A DNA stretch of 64,000 nucleotides from an uncultured Roseburia sp. (GCA_946002055.1 CAMFYL010000006.1:1-64000); one strand, 5' to 3'; shown: positions 1-8,540, numbered from the stretch's first letter. The notes: generated by a model from the sequence alone, not told the origin. Made by a program: numbers and translations.

Positions 1-776
1 CAAACGAAATGGGTTCAAATATTAAGATTACATCAGGTCCGGCCATTGCTAAGACAGGGGATATGGCTTCGATTTTATCAAACCTTCGTGAAGGTGATGT
101 GCTCTTTATCGATGAGATTCACAGGTTGAACAAGCAGGTGGAAGAATTCCTTTATACTGCTATGGAAGACTATGCTATGGACGTTTTGATTGGCAAAGAG
201 AACTCCGCAAAGTCTGTTCGTATTGAACTACCTAGATATACCTTGGTTGGAGCGACAACTAGAGCGGGACTTTTATCGGCACCACTTCGTGATCGCTTTG
301 GTGTTGTACATCATTTGGAATACTACACGCCAGAAGAACTGCAGACCATCATTGTGCAGTCGGCTAGAAAATTAAATATGAAGATGGAAGCAGAAGGGGC
401 ATATGAACTTGCAAGACGATCTCGTGGAACCCCTCGAATTGCCAATCGTTTTTTAAAGAGGGTTCGGGATTTTGCAGAAGTGAAATATGATGGCGTTGTA
501 ACAAAGGAAGTTGCGTCTGCAGCCCTTGATCTATTAGATATAGACTCTATGGGCCTTGATCGCAATGATAGAAAGATGTTAGAAAGCATTATGTTTAAAT
601 TCGGTGGCGGCCCTGTTGGTCTTGATACTTTGGCAGCATCTATCGGTGAAGATTCCGGTACCATCGAAGATGTGATCGAGCCATTTCTTGTGATGAATGG
701 ACTTGTGATGCGTACGCCAAAGGGAAGGGTTGCAACAGATTTAGCATATCAGCATATGGGAATCACGAAAGAATAA
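1..776 (+). CDS. ruvB: Holliday junction branch migration ATPase RuvB (5' end outside window)
   Basis: RuvB is the hexameric AAA+ motor that, with RuvA, drives branch migration of Holliday junctions in recombinational repair. The reading frame is open to the window edge (codon phase starts at base 3), so the N-terminus with the Walker A motif lies upstream and this entry is partial. Visible parts: Walker [11 protein letters not shown] (about nt 99-128), sensor 1 LVGATTRAG (about nt 243-269), the arginine-finger segment LRDRFG (about nt 285-302), then the small AAA lid and the C-terminal winged helix that ends at DLAYQHMGI. About 258 residues are seen of a family length near 330-345. The first in-frame ATG at base 9 is internal, because NEMG before it continues the conserved sequence. 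The stop is followed by the zapA promoter, so ruvB is probably the last gene of its unit. Confidence 0.97.
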   Translation, partial: NEMGSNIKITSGPAIAKTGDMASILSNLREGDVLFIDEIHRLNKQVEEFLYTAMEDYAMDVLIGKENSAKSVRIELPRYTLVGATTRAGLLSAPLRDRFGVVHHLEYYTPEELQTIIVQSARKLNMKMEAEGAYELARRSRGTPRIANRFLKRVRDFAEVKYDGVVTKEVASAALDLLDIDSMGLDRNDRKMLESIMFKFGGGPVGLDTLAASIGEDSGTIEDVIEPFLVMNGLVMRTPKGRVATDLAYQHMGITKE

Positions 777-783
777 TTATGGG

Positions 784-812
784 TTGTTTTTCTGCCATTT
801 ACTAGATATAAT
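784..812 (+). promoter_or_regulatory. Predicted sigma-A promoter of zapA
   Basis: A TTGTTT -35 element (784-789) and a perfect TATAAT -10 (807-812) are separated by 17 bases, in the gap between ruvB and zapA. The strong RBS of zapA follows about 20 bases downstream. Confidence 0.6.
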
Positions 813-845
813 GATATTGTTATACATACGAGGAGGAAGCTTCTT

Positions 846-1268
846 ATGACTGCAAAAAAGAGCGCAGAAGTAATTATAGACGGCAAGGTATACACCTTGA
901 GTGGATACGAGGAGGAAGGATATCTCCAGAAAGTTGGTTCTTATATCAACAACAAATTGAATGAATTTAATGAGATGGAGAGTTTCCGTAGTTTGTCGGT
1001 AGATACCAGACATACATTGTTGGAACTTAATATTGCTGACGATTACTTTAAGGCCAAGGATTCTGTTGAAAAACATGAACTCGCTATTGAGCAGAAAGAG
1101 AAAGAAATCTACGACCTAAAGCATGACTTGATTGCAGATCAGATTCGAATCGAAGATTTGGAGAGCAAGATTAAGGAGTTAGAGGCAGAAAACAGAGAAT
1201 TGTTAATGAAGAAATCGAAGCTGGAAGCATCCTTAGAGGACGCGCTTTTAGGCGGTATGTCAAGTTGA
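846..1268 (+). CDS. zapA: Cell division protein ZapA
   Basis: ZapA binds FtsZ protofilaments and bundles them in the Z ring. This 140-residue protein has the ZapA fold at the N-terminus (roughly residues 8-60, with EVIIDGKVYTLSGYEEE at the start) followed by a long charged coiled coil (about 65-130, rich in E, K and L heptads), the usual arrangement in Firmicutes, where the tail is longer than in Bacillus. The ATG is preceded by AGGAGGAAG at 830-838, 7 bases upstream. It has its own promoter and an intrinsic terminator, so it looks monocistronic. A shadow ORF on the other strand was ignored. Confidence 0.9.
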   Translation: MTAKKSAEVIIDGKVYTLSGYEEEGYLQKVGSYINNKLNEFNEMESFRSLSVDTRHTLLELNIADDYFKAKDSVEKHELAIEQKEKEIYDLKHDLIADQIRIEDLESKIKELEAENRELLMKKSKLEASLEDALLGGMSS

Positions 1269-1270
1269 TC

Positions 1271-1304
1271 TATGGGGACAGTTGATGCTGTCCCCATATT
1301 TTAT
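1271..1304 (+). terminator. Intrinsic terminator of zapA
   Basis: Perfect 11-bp inverted repeat: arm TATGGGGACAG (1271-1281), 6-base loop, arm CTGTCCCCATA (1288-1298), followed by a short T-rich tail TTTTAT. It starts 2 bases after the zapA stop. Confidence 0.8.
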
Positions 1305-1323
1305 ATGAAACAGAGTGATTTAG

Positions 1324-3492
1324 ATGAATAGAGACAGACTAGAATTACTTTCCCCAGCGGGAAATATTGATATTTTCAAAAATGTAATAAATGCCGGTGC
1401 AGACGCTGTCTATTTTGGCGGCGATATGTTTGGGGCAAGAGCCTATGCCAAGAACTTTTCTATGGAAGAGGGGGCAGAGGCTATTTCTTATGCCCATATG
1501 TATGGGCGAAAGGCGTTTCTTACGGTTAACACATTACTAAAAAATGTTGAGATTGAGCGTAAACTATATGATTATATCAAGGCATATTATGAAGCTGGCC
1601 TGGATGCTGTGATTGTACAGGATTTGGGTGTGCTGGAATTTGTGAAGAATTATTTCCCTAATCTTGCCATTCATGCAAGTACGCAGATGACCATAACCAA
1701 TGCTGCAGGTGCCAAGTGGATTGCTGATGCAGGCGCTACTCGTGTGGTAACTTCAAGAGAGATTTCTCTTGCTGAGATTGCAAAGATTCGTGAGGCTACA
1801 GATATTGAGATTGAAACCTTTGTCCATGGTGCATTGTGCGTTTGTTACTCGGGCCAATGTTTGATGAGCAGTATGCTTGGAGGTCGCAGTGGTAACCGTG
1901 GTCGCTGTGCACAGCCCTGTCGTTTGCCATATCAGTTATATGATGATGGTGGCAAACAGATTAAGATGCCAGGGGAATTCTTGCTCAGTCCCAAGGACTT
2001 ATGTGGGTTAGCGGATGTGGCAGCTATGGCTGATGCGGGTGTCTATTCCTTTAAGATTGAAGGCCGTATGAAGCAGATTTCTTATGCCACAGGTGTTGTG
2101 TCTTTATATCGCAAGTATATGGATGCTTACTTAGAGGGTAAGGATAGCGTACCTACAGAAGCAGATAAGAGACATATTTTTGACTTGGGAAATCGCTGTG
2201 GTTTTACAAACACCTATTTTTACCAGCAAAATAGTAAGGATATGATTACTTATAAGAAGCCATCTCATGAAAAAAAGAATGTTTCAAATGTTGCTTTAGA
2301 ACAACCTAGGATGAAGGTTCAGGGAACATTTGTGGCTCACGTTGGTGAAGAGATGCAACTGTCTGTACAGATGGGAGCAAAGCATTTTGTTTCGGTTTGT
2401 GGCGATTTGGTTGAAATGGCTACGAAAAAAGCCACCGGCACAGACGATATAGAAGAAAAACTGAAAAAGACAGGCAATACACCTTTTGTTTTTGAACATA
2501 TTCTTTTTGATGTGGATGATATGGTGTTTCTTCCGGCCAGTCGATTAAATGATTTGCGAAGAAGAGCATTAGAAGCACTGCAGGATGAACTTTTTGGCGA
2601 AGATAAACCTAGGGATTCGATTCCATTTGATCAATCACAATTACAGCCAAAGACTATGAATCTGTCTTCGAATAAGGAAGTGCTTGTGTGCTGTGATAAC
2701 AAAATGCAGTTTGAGGTGGCTTGTGACAAAGATTGTGTCACAGCTGTTTGTATATCCTTCGATGCAGCTTTGGTTGGTTTGACAGATTATATAGAGATGT
2801 CTGATAAAAGTGGTAAGAAACTATACCTTTCCTTGCCTTTGATTTGTAGACAGCGTTCTTTTGATCTTTTGGAGTCCCATAAAGACTTCTTTGAAACGGA
2901 TAAGATTGCCGGTGTCATTGTCAGCTCACTGGATGGTCTCGGCTTCTTGGAGGAAATGAATGTTCCGAAGAATCGCATTATTTTGGATCATCGCATTTAC
3001 ACTTTTTCGAATGCCAGTATTTACGCTTATGAAAAGCGTGGATATGAGAGATTCACGGCACCTCTTGAGTTAAATGAAAAAGAACTGGCTCATAGAGAGA
3101 ATGCAACGACTTATATGCAGGTGTATGGAAGAATTCCGCTGATGATTACGGCAAATTGTCAGCACAAGAATAGCAAAGGATGCGACAAGAGGATGAGTAT
3201 TACCTACTTGCAGGATCGATACAAGGAACGCTTCCCTGTAAAAAACCGATGCAATTTCTGCTATAATGAGATTTATAACAGCAAAATATATGATATTGGT
3301 TCCGAAATGAAGCAGGTGAAATCTTTGGGATTTTTAGGATATCGTCTTGATTTTACACTGGAGGATGCAAAAGAAACCTCTCAGGTGTTAGATAGATTTG
3401 AGACTGTTTTTACAGGGACAAAAAATGACATAAACTTTACGAAAAACAATGGTATAGTGACAAAAGGCCATTTTAAACGAGGAGTAGAATAA
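1324..3492 (+). CDS. Peptidase U32 family protein (RlhA/TrhP-type RNA hydroxylation family)
   Basis: U32 proteins are Fe-S enzymes; the best studied members (RlhA, TrhO/P) hydroxylate 23S rRNA or tRNA bases using prephenate-derived chemistry, and older annotations call them collagenases. The 722-residue protein opens with LELLSPAGN, a TIM-barrel start typical of the family, and carries the U32 signature FVHGALCVCYSGQC near residues 166-179. Candidate cluster ligands are Cys172, Cys179, Cys195 and Cys199. The C-terminal half (about 400-722) is the extension found in long Clostridial members (DUF3656-like region) with a second cysteine group CQHKNSKGC and CNFCYNE near residues 615-650. There is no obvious Shine-Dalgarno sequence before the ATG. 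The stop TAA overlaps the ATG of the next gene by one base. The substrate of this particular paralogue cannot be told from sequence. Confidence 0.88.
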   Translation: MNRDRLELLSPAGNIDIFKNVINAGADAVYFGGDMFGARAYAKNFSMEEGAEAISYAHMYGRKAFLTVNTLLKNVEIERKLYDYIKAYYEAGLDAVIVQDLGVLEFVKNYFPNLAIHASTQMTITNAAGAKWIADAGATRVVTSREISLAEIAKIREATDIEIETFVHGALCVCYSGQCLMSSMLGGRSGNRGRCAQPCRLPYQLYDDGGKQIKMPGEFLLSPKDLCGLADVAAMADAGVYSFKIEGRMKQISYATGVVSLYRKYMDAYLEGKDSVPTEADKRHIFDLGNRCGFTNTYFYQQNSKDMITYKKPSHEKKNVSNVALEQPRMKVQGTFVAHVGEEMQLSVQMGAKHFVSVCGDLVEMATKKATGTDDIEEKLKKTGNTPFVFEHILFDVDDMVFLPASRLNDLRRRALEALQDELFGEDKPRDSIPFDQSQLQPKTMNLSSNKEVLVCCDNKMQFEVACDKDCVTAVCISFDAALVGLTDYIEMSDKSGKKLYLSLPLICRQRSFDLLESHKDFFETDKIAGVIVSSLDGLGFLEEMNVPKNRIILDHRIYTFSNASIYAYEKRGYERFTAPLELNEKELAHRENATTYMQVYGRIPLMITANCQHKNSKGCDKRMSITYLQDRYKERFPVKNRCNFCYNEIYNSKIYDIGSEMKQVKSLGFLGYRLDFTLEDAKETSQVLDRFETVFTGTKNDINFTKNNGIVTKGHFKRGVE

Positions 3493-4850
3493 TGGTTCAT
3501 ATTATTGTATCAGCCAGCCGCTTTTCTATGATTATGCTGATGGCGATTTATACCTATTATTGCTTTGCAGCACTTCGAAGCAATATTTCGCCGGCTAGAC
3601 AGGAAAGAATTTATCATAAACAGACCCTGGTGATGTATGAATTACTATTAAATGGTAATCTTGTGCTGTTTCTGGTCTTGGAAGATATGCGTGTGTTGGG
3701 CTTGATGGTGTGTGAAATGGTGCTGTTTGCCATCACATTGATTATTTACAAAAAAATATACGAGAATGCATCCAAGTCTCTGGTAAACAATATGTGTATG
3801 CTTCTTACCATTAGTTTTATTATTCTGACGAGACTTGATATGGAAAAGGCAATCAAGCAGTTATTGTTTGCCTCCGTGGCTGTTGTAATTACATGTTTTA
3901 TTCCTATTCTTGTAGCAAAGCTTAAGGTTTGGGATAAGTTAAAATTTGTCTATGGGGTAGTTGGCATTGCAGGACTTTTGTTTGTCCTTGTTGCTGCCTC
4001 TACAACCTACGGAGCAAAACTCAGTATTTCCATTGGCCCAATTGTGCTTCAGCCATCGGAGTTTATCAAGATTATCTTCATCTTTTTCTCAGCCTGTATG
4101 TTGCAGGATGTGAGAGATTTTCAATATTTGGTAAAGACTACCATTATTGCTGCGCTTCATGTGCTGATTTTGGTGGCTTCCAGAGATTTGGGAGGGGCAC
4201 TGATTTATCTTGTTACATATCTTGTTATGGTATATGTAGCAACAAGAAAGCCGATTTATATGTTCTTAGGCGTTGCCGCTGGTGCACTGGCATCTGTAGT
4301 GGCATATTACTTATTTGGTCATGTTAGAGACCGTGTGATTGCATGGAAAGACCCACTTAGTGTGATTGACGATCAGGGATATCAGATTAGCCAATCCTTA
4401 TTTGCCATTGGTTCCGGTGGCTGGTTTGGTTCCGGTCTTGGTCTTGGAATGCCGGGTAAGATTCCTGTTGTGACAACAGATTTTGTATTCGCTGCAATTT
4501 CTGAGGAAATGGGAGCATTTTTTGCCATTTGTATTATCTTTATATGCATCAGCTGTTTTTTGATGATTTTCAATATTGCTATGCAGGTGAAGGACTATTT
4601 TTATAAGTTAATTGCTCTGGGCATAGGAACACTTTACGGGACCCAGACCTTTCTGGCCTTGGGTGGCGTTACGAAGTTTATACCATCCACAGGAGTTACC
4701 TTACCACTGATAAGCTATGGTGGTAGTTCTTTGCTTAGCACCATGATTCTATTTGCAATCATTCAAGGCCTGTATGTATTACAGGTAGATGAAGGAGAAT
4801 TTGATGAAGGAATGGAAGAATCACCAAAGAAACGAAGACAAAGAGGTTGA
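3492..4850 (+). CDS. FtsW/RodA/SpoVE-family peptidoglycan glycosyltransferase
   Basis: SEDS-family polytopic membrane enzyme that polymerises lipid II into glycan strands together with a class B PBP. It has 452 residues and about ten hydrophobic segments. Family motifs in the second half include GSGGWFGSGLGLG, TDFVFAAISEEMG (holding the conserved catalytic-site Asp) and TGVTLPLISYGGSS. The N-terminal 130 residues form extra membrane helices, as in the Clostridial and actinobacterial RodA that is encoded next to a PbpA-like protein. It overlaps the upstream stop (TAATG) and overlaps the downstream PBP gene by 47 bases, so translational coupling is likely. A second SEDS gene (rodA) lies at 53.8-54.9 kb in the mre operon; this copy could serve elongation, division or sporulation, and the sequence does not decide. 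Confidence 0.88.
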   Translation: MVHIIVSASRFSMIMLMAIYTYYCFAALRSNISPARQERIYHKQTLVMYELLLNGNLVLFLVLEDMRVLGLMVCEMVLFAITLIIYKKIYENASKSLVNNMCMLLTISFIILTRLDMEKAIKQLLFASVAVVITCFIPILVAKLKVWDKLKFVYGVVGIAGLLFVLVAASTTYGAKLSISIGPIVLQPSEFIKIIFIFFSACMLQDVRDFQYLVKTTIIAALHVLILVASRDLGGALIYLVTYLVMVYVATRKPIYMFLGVAAGALASVVAYYLFGHVRDRVIAWKDPLSVIDDQGYQISQSLFAIGSGGWFGSGLGLGMPGKIPVVTTDFVFAAISEEMGAFFAICIIFICISCFLMIFNIAMQVKDYFYKLIALGIGTLYGTQTFLALGGVTKFIPSTGVTLPLISYGGSSLLSTMILFAIIQGLYVLQVDEGEFDEGMEESPKKRRQRG

Positions 4851-6345
4851 AATTCTTGATTTTAACCATTCTCGTTCCGGAAACAAACGGGTGAGGAAAA
4901 AACAGATACAACAACAGAATACAAAGAGAAAAAAGAAAAATCGCAATAAAGAGTTCGCAATTGTAACCTACGCATTTTTGGCTCTATTTATTGGTATGAG
5001 CGGATATTTTGCGTATTTTGTGCAGGTGAAGAGCTCTGATTTTGTAAACAATCCATATAATGCAAGGCTAGATAGGTTGGAGCAGTACGCCATTCGAGGA
5101 AAGATTCTTGCAGAAGACGGAACCGTTCTTGCAGAAACCCAGGTGGATGATGCGGGAAATGAAACCAGATATTATCCGTATGGCAATGTGTTTGCTCACG
5201 CTGTTGGATATTCTTCTCATGGAATGGCTGGCGTAGAGTTGGATGCCAACTACCATTTGCTCACATCCCACACATTTATCGTCAATCGATTGGCCAATGA
5301 GGTGATTGATAAGAAAAATCCCGGAGATGATGTGGTCACTACATTGGAGGTACCTCTGCAACAGGCCTGCTATCAAGCAATGGGCTCCTATGACGGAGCT
5401 ATCATTTGTATAGAACCATCCACAGGTAAGATTCTTGCTATGGTTTCAAAGCCGGATTTTAACCCGAATCAAATAGATGCCAACTGGAACTCCTATGTTT
5501 CTGAGAATTCCGATTCCACCGTGCTTTTGAATCGAGCATCCCAGGGACTTTATGCGCCGGGTTCTACCTTTAAAATGATTACCTTATTATCATATTTACA
5601 GCAGAATGGGAAGAGCTTTCAATTTGACTGCAATGGCTCGTTTTCCTATGATGGGTATGAGATGCATTGCTACAATGGTAAGGCCCATGGACAGGAAGAT
5701 TTAATAGCTGCCTTTGGCAATTCCTGCAATAGTGCATTTTCTCAGATTGGTTTGGAACTTGATCTGGGAGAATACAACAAGCTTTGTGATAAACTACTGT
5801 TTAATCGCACGTTACCTACGAACTTGCAGACAACGGCGAAAAGTCGTATGGATTTGGCAGAGGGGAGCAATTCTTCTCTTGTAATGCAAACCGCCATCGG
5901 ACAGGGAAAGACTATGGTATCACCCCTTCATATGGCGATGATTGCATCTGCTATAGCTAACGATGGCAAACTTATGAAGCCATATATCATTGATTATAGT
6001 CAAAATGATGGCGGTACTGTCATTAAGCAGTACACAACAGAGAGTTATGGACAACTCCTTTTTGCAGAGGATGCCAAAACCATGCAGGAATATATGCGCT
6101 ATGTGGTGACAAATGGTACGGCAACTCCTTTAAACAGTGACCTCTATGAGGCATATGGAAAGACAGGAACGGCGGAGTTTAGCTCAAATAAGAATAAAGA
6201 TCATTCCTGGTTTGTAGGCTTTGCAAAGAATGCAGCCGGCAAAGAAATTGCCATTGCGGTCGTTATGGAAAATGTTGCTTCCGGTAATGCATATGCTGTG
6301 CCTGCCAGTAAGCAAATTTTGGACACTTACTTTAGCACGGAGTAA
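4804..6345 (+). CDS. Class B penicillin-binding protein (transpeptidase), PbpA-like
   Basis: Bitopic transpeptidase that cross-links peptidoglycan, expected to pair with the SEDS protein encoded just upstream. Counting from the ATG at 4804: basic cytoplasmic tail (about 1-50), one TM helix (about 51-73), a short dimerisation/pedestal region, then the transpeptidase domain with S254-T-F-K257, S307-C-N309 and K453-T-G455. The total of 513 residues is short for a class B PBP, as in actinobacterial PbpA. I chose ATG 4804 because GAAGGAG lies 6 bases upstream; an in-frame ATG at 4789 has no RBS. The gene starts inside the end of the FtsW/RodA gene. Confidence 0.88.
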   Translation: MKEWKNHQRNEDKEVEILDFNHSRSGNKRVRKKQIQQQNTKRKKKNRNKEFAIVTYAFLALFIGMSGYFAYFVQVKSSDFVNNPYNARLDRLEQYAIRGKILAEDGTVLAETQVDDAGNETRYYPYGNVFAHAVGYSSHGMAGVELDANYHLLTSHTFIVNRLANEVIDKKNPGDDVVTTLEVPLQQACYQAMGSYDGAIICIEPSTGKILAMVSKPDFNPNQIDANWNSYVSENSDSTVLLNRASQGLYAPGSTFKMITLLSYLQQNGKSFQFDCNGSFSYDGYEMHCYNGKAHGQEDLIAAFGNSCNSAFSQIGLELDLGEYNKLCDKLLFNRTLPTNLQTTAKSRMDLAEGSNSSLVMQTAIGQGKTMVSPLHMAMIASAIANDGKLMKPYIIDYSQNDGGTVIKQYTTESYGQLLFAEDAKTMQEYMRYVVTNGTATPLNSDLYEAYGKTGTAEFSSNKNKDHSWFVGFAKNAAGKEIAIAVVMENVASGNAYAVPASKQILDTYFSTE

Positions 6346-6357
6346 GCAGGAGAGTAT

Positions 6358-6681
6358 ATGTATTGGTACGATAATTTATATACAAGCGATAATCTATCAA
6401 AAAATATAAAAGTGATTCGTATGTCGGTGGAACATAAGATCAATATTAAGCCAATCTATCTGATTGTCCTGTCTGATATGGCAGATGGACAGCTGGAAAT
6501 CATACCGGCAACAACCTTGCGTCTGCCATTTTGTCAGAAAAAGGATTATTGTATCGTTGGTGTTGCCAAGGGGAGCTATCACGCAAGAAGCTTGGTGAAG
6601 ACCATTGTGTCTGATGTCTATGAAAAAACAGGCAATTGTGATTGTAAATCTTATTTTAAACCGTATTTTAGGAAGGAATAA
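6358..6681 (+). CDS. Uncharacterised small protein (107 aa)
   Basis: I do not recognise a named family. The protein is soluble (no TM or signal peptide), begins MYWYDNLYTSDNL and contains central IYLIVLSD and IIPATTLRLPF strands, then VVGVAKGS-like CIVGVAKGSYHAR and a C-terminal CDCKSYF. It is probably a small alpha/beta domain. An AGGAG-type RBS precedes the ATG, and the gene sits 12 bases after the PBP stop and 9 bases before the DUF2953 gene, so it belongs to the same envelope-linked transcription unit. The cysteines near residues 64, 94 and 96 could bind metal or form disulfides, but nothing supports a function. Confidence 0.75.
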   Translation: MYWYDNLYTSDNLSKNIKVIRMSVEHKINIKPIYLIVLSDMADGQLEIIPATTLRLPFCQKKDYCIVGVAKGSYHARSLVKTIVSDVYEKTGNCDCKSYFKPYFRKE

Positions 6682-6690
6682 AAGAGTCGT

Positions 6691-7518
6691 ATGGCCATGC
6701 TTTTGACAATTTTAAAGTGGGTTGGAATTGTCCTACTTGTTATTCTCATAGCCTTACTTGGTATTTTGGCATATTGCTTGTTTTTGCCTATGGGCTATGG
6801 CATTAAGGCGTCCCACCAGGCGGGGGGAGAATATCAGTTTTCCGTGAGAGCCTGGGGATTTTTGCATTTCTGGCAAATTGCAATGATGGAAATTGATGGA
6901 GAATATCAGTTGGCAATTTTTGCTTTTTGGGGAAAACTGCGGTTGTATCCCTCAAAAAAGAAACAGGAAAGTACAAGCCAGCCTTCTTTTGAAGAAACAG
7001 CACAGAGTATTTTAGATGATGAAGATATATCGGATATTCTTTGTGAGAAGGAGGTGAATCTGGATGATTTGCCGCCAAAGCAAGAAGCGATGAAAGAGCA
7101 GAAACATGAAAAACGCAATTCCTCAAAGGTTAAGGAAAAGACCTCAACCATTAAGGAAAGCAAAGCTTCGTGGAATAAATTTCATAATAAATTTAAAGAT
7201 GCGCATAATAAGAAGGCAGTGGAGTTTTTCCTACAAAAGATTCTGTGGCTCATCAAAAAAACAAAACCTAATATTTTACATGCTGACGTGGAATTCTCCC
7301 TTGGGGATCCGGCTTTAACCGGACTTTCAACAGGTGTGATTAGTCTTTGCCCGGGAGCCTATGGCAAGAAGACAAAGATTTATCCTGATTTTGAGAGTGA
7401 TGATATCTATATGAATGGTTGGATTGAAATAAAAGGAATTGTATTTTTCGTGCATATCGTTTATCTTATTATTAGTATATTCTTTAATAAAGACTGCAGA
7501 AGATTGATACAGTCATAA
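6691..7518 (+). CDS. DUF2953 domain membrane protein
   Basis: A 275-residue protein with an N-terminal TM helix (about residues 6-31), a short conserved beta-rich segment, a long charged low-complexity linker (about 95-170, rich in E and K), and a C-terminal DUF2953 region (ADVEFSLGDPALTGLSTGV, then YPDFESDDIYMNGWIEIKGIVF) ending in a second hydrophobic segment. This is the layout of DUF2953 proteins, which in Firmicutes lie directly upstream of gerW (ytfJ) just as here (ytfI-ytfJ in Bacillus). That pairing suggests a sporulation-related envelope role, but the function is unknown. The gene ends 13 bases before the gerW start. Confidence 0.82.
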   Translation: MAMLLTILKWVGIVLLVILIALLGILAYCLFLPMGYGIKASHQAGGEYQFSVRAWGFLHFWQIAMMEIDGEYQLAIFAFWGKLRLYPSKKKQESTSQPSFEETAQSILDDEDISDILCEKEVNLDDLPPKQEAMKEQKHEKRNSSKVKEKTSTIKESKASWNKFHNKFKDAHNKKAVEFFLQKILWLIKKTKPNILHADVEFSLGDPALTGLSTGVISLCPGAYGKKTKIYPDFESDDIYMNGWIEIKGIVFFVHIVYLIISIFFNKDCRRLIQS

Positions 7519-7531
7519 AGTGGAGGCAATG

Positions 7532-7960
7532 ATGGAAAGTAAAAATCAAGTGTTTAACGAAACAGTAAATACATTGTTTCAGGGGATGGATGGTTTTGTA
7601 TCTACGAAAACAGTAGTTGGAGATGCGATTCATATTGGTGAGACCATTATTGTCCCATTAGTAAATGTAACCTTTGGTGTTGCTGCAGGAGCATTTCGAG
7701 GAGAGAAAAAATTAAACAGCGGTGGAGGATTGGGTGGAAAGATGACACCTAGCGCCGTGCTGGTTATTCACAATGGCGTAACCCGCATGATTAGTGTTGA
7801 CAGCCATTCCGGAATTGAGAAGATTCTCGATATGATTCCTGACTTTGTAGAGAAATTTACACCAAACAAAAAGAACAAGGACCAGGATCCCCAGGCAAGA
7901 GAAATGGCTGCTAAGGAAATGGAAGAGATGTTGTCTGATGCTGTTAATTCTCAGGAGTAG
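7532..7960 (+). CDS. gerW: GerW family sporulation protein (YtfJ)
   Basis: GerW (YtfJ) is a forespore-made protein of unknown mechanism needed for normal spore germination in Bacillus. This 142-residue version shows the family core: an N-terminal helix, then IIVPLVNVTFGVAAGAF, a Gly-rich GGGLGGKMTPSAVLV loop and the strand VTRMISV, and it ends in an acidic helix. I prefer ATG 7532: TGGAGG lies at 7521-7526, giving a 5-base spacing, whereas GTG 7520 and ATG 7529 are too close to it or before it. It is the last gene before a strong terminator and indicates a spore-former. Confidence 0.88.
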   Translation: MESKNQVFNETVNTLFQGMDGFVSTKTVVGDAIHIGETIIVPLVNVTFGVAAGAFRGEKKLNSGGGLGGKMTPSAVLVIHNGVTRMISVDSHSGIEKILDMIPDFVEKFTPNKKNKDQDPQAREMAAKEMEEMLSDAVNSQE

Positions 7961-7986
7961 ATACCATCTTGCATATGAAGTCATAT

Positions 7987-8023
7987 GGAGCATATATTAT
8001 TAGTAATATATGTTCCTTTTTTT
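7987..8023 (+). terminator. Intrinsic terminator of the PBP-gerW unit
   Basis: A 13-bp stem with one G-U pair: arm GGAGCATATATTA (7987-7999), loop TTAG, arm TAATATATGTTCC (8004-8016), then a run of seven T (8017-8023). This is one of the clearest terminators in the window. Confidence 0.92.
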
Positions 8024-8026
8024 ATT

Positions 8027-8164
8027 ATGAAAAAGATTATTGGTTTTGCCATGTTTTTTGCGGGATTTGGGATTTTGATAGGACAGTGCATTTCAAAAGA
8101 TTGGATTTGTGTCTGTTTTGCTATGGGATTGATGTGTGTGGGATATCGGATGTTTTGCAAATAA
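8027..8164 (+). CDS. Possible 45-residue membrane protein
   Basis: A short reading frame of 45 codons. It starts MKKIIGFAMFFAGFGILIG, then a polar turn CISKDW, then a second hydrophobic segment ICVCFAMGLMCVGY, and ends RMFCK. The two-helix hairpin with a KK start and a basic end looks like a real small membrane protein, and I recall similar two-helix small proteins in Lachnospiraceae (from memory, not searched). Against it: there is no Shine-Dalgarno sequence, and the ATG is only 3 bases after the T-run of the gerW terminator, so it would need read-through or an unseen promoter. It lies between that terminator and the rpmB terminator coming from the other strand. Confidence 0.45.
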   Translation: MKKIIGFAMFFAGFGILIGQCISKDWICVCFAMGLMCVGYRMFCK

Positions 8165-8190
8165 AAAAGGAACTGCATAAGCAATTCCTT
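8161..8190 (-). terminator. Intrinsic terminator of rpmB
   Basis: Read on the minus strand: arm AAGGAATTGC, loop TTAT, arm GCAGTTCCTT, then a T run (complement of A 8163-8168). One pair is G-U on the minus strand but C-A on the plus strand, which fixes the direction. Confidence 0.85.
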
Positions 8191-8201
8191 ACTATCTCAT
8201 A

Positions 8202-8387
8202 TTAAACTCTTTCAACTTTACCAGAACGCAAGCAAGATGTACATACATACAACTTCTTTGGTGTACCGTTAACGTTACACTTAACAGATTTAATATTTGA
8301 TTTCCACATTCTGTTTGATCTTCTATGAGAATGGCTCACATTATTTCCGAAATGAGCTCCTTTTCCACAAACTGCACATTTAGCCAT
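8202..8387 (-). CDS. rpmB: 50S ribosomal protein L28, zinc-ribbon type
   Basis: L28 is a small protein of the large ribosomal subunit. All 61 residues are present: MAKCAVCGKG, then the conserved NNVSHSHRRSNRMWKSN core, and CTSCLRSGKV at the end. The two CxxC pairs (Cys4, Cys7, Cys48, Cys51) mark the zinc-binding form rather than the cysteine-free paralogue. GGGAGGT lies 6-7 bases upstream of the ATG, and a 17-bp-spaced promoter and its own terminator make it monocistronic. It diverges from the Asp23-fakA-recG unit, the same neighbourhood as rpmB-yloU-yloV-recG in Bacillus. Confidence 0.97.
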   Translation of the reverse strand: MAKCAVCGKGAHFGNNVSHSHRRSNRMWKSNIKSVKCNVNGTPKKLYVCTSCLRSGKVERV

Positions 8388-8444
8388 GATTGCACCTCCC
8401 TTGGATTATGGTATTCGTGTTCGTTACAAAATCGCAACACGCAT

Positions 8445-8473
8445 ATTATAGCAAAGGAATATGGAAAATGCAA
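8445..8473 (-). promoter_or_regulatory. Predicted sigma-A promoter of rpmB
   Basis: On the minus strand, TTGCAT (8468-8473), a 17-base spacer and a perfect TATAAT (8445-8450). The -10 is preceded by TTTGC, giving an extended -10 TG motif, about 60 bases upstream of the rpmB ATG. Confidence 0.7.
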
Positions 8474-8512
8474 CGATTTTTTTCAATAAAATCTTACAAA
8501 ACAAAAAATACA

Positions 8513-8540
8513 TTGTATTTTAGAAAAAAATGATTATAAT
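8513..8540 (+). promoter_or_regulatory. Predicted sigma-A promoter of the Asp23-fakA-recG unit
   Basis: TTGTAT (8513-8518) and TATAAT (8535-8540) with a 16-base spacer, in the AT-rich divergent region with rpmB. The Asp23 RBS is about 35 bases downstream. Confidence 0.55.

Noticed and set aside
7969-8205. 78-residue plus-strand reading frame after gerW
   Set aside because: It crosses the gerW terminator and the rpmB terminator, and its sequence is Cys- and Phe-rich without a plausible domain; the 45-residue frame at 8027 looks more protein-like.
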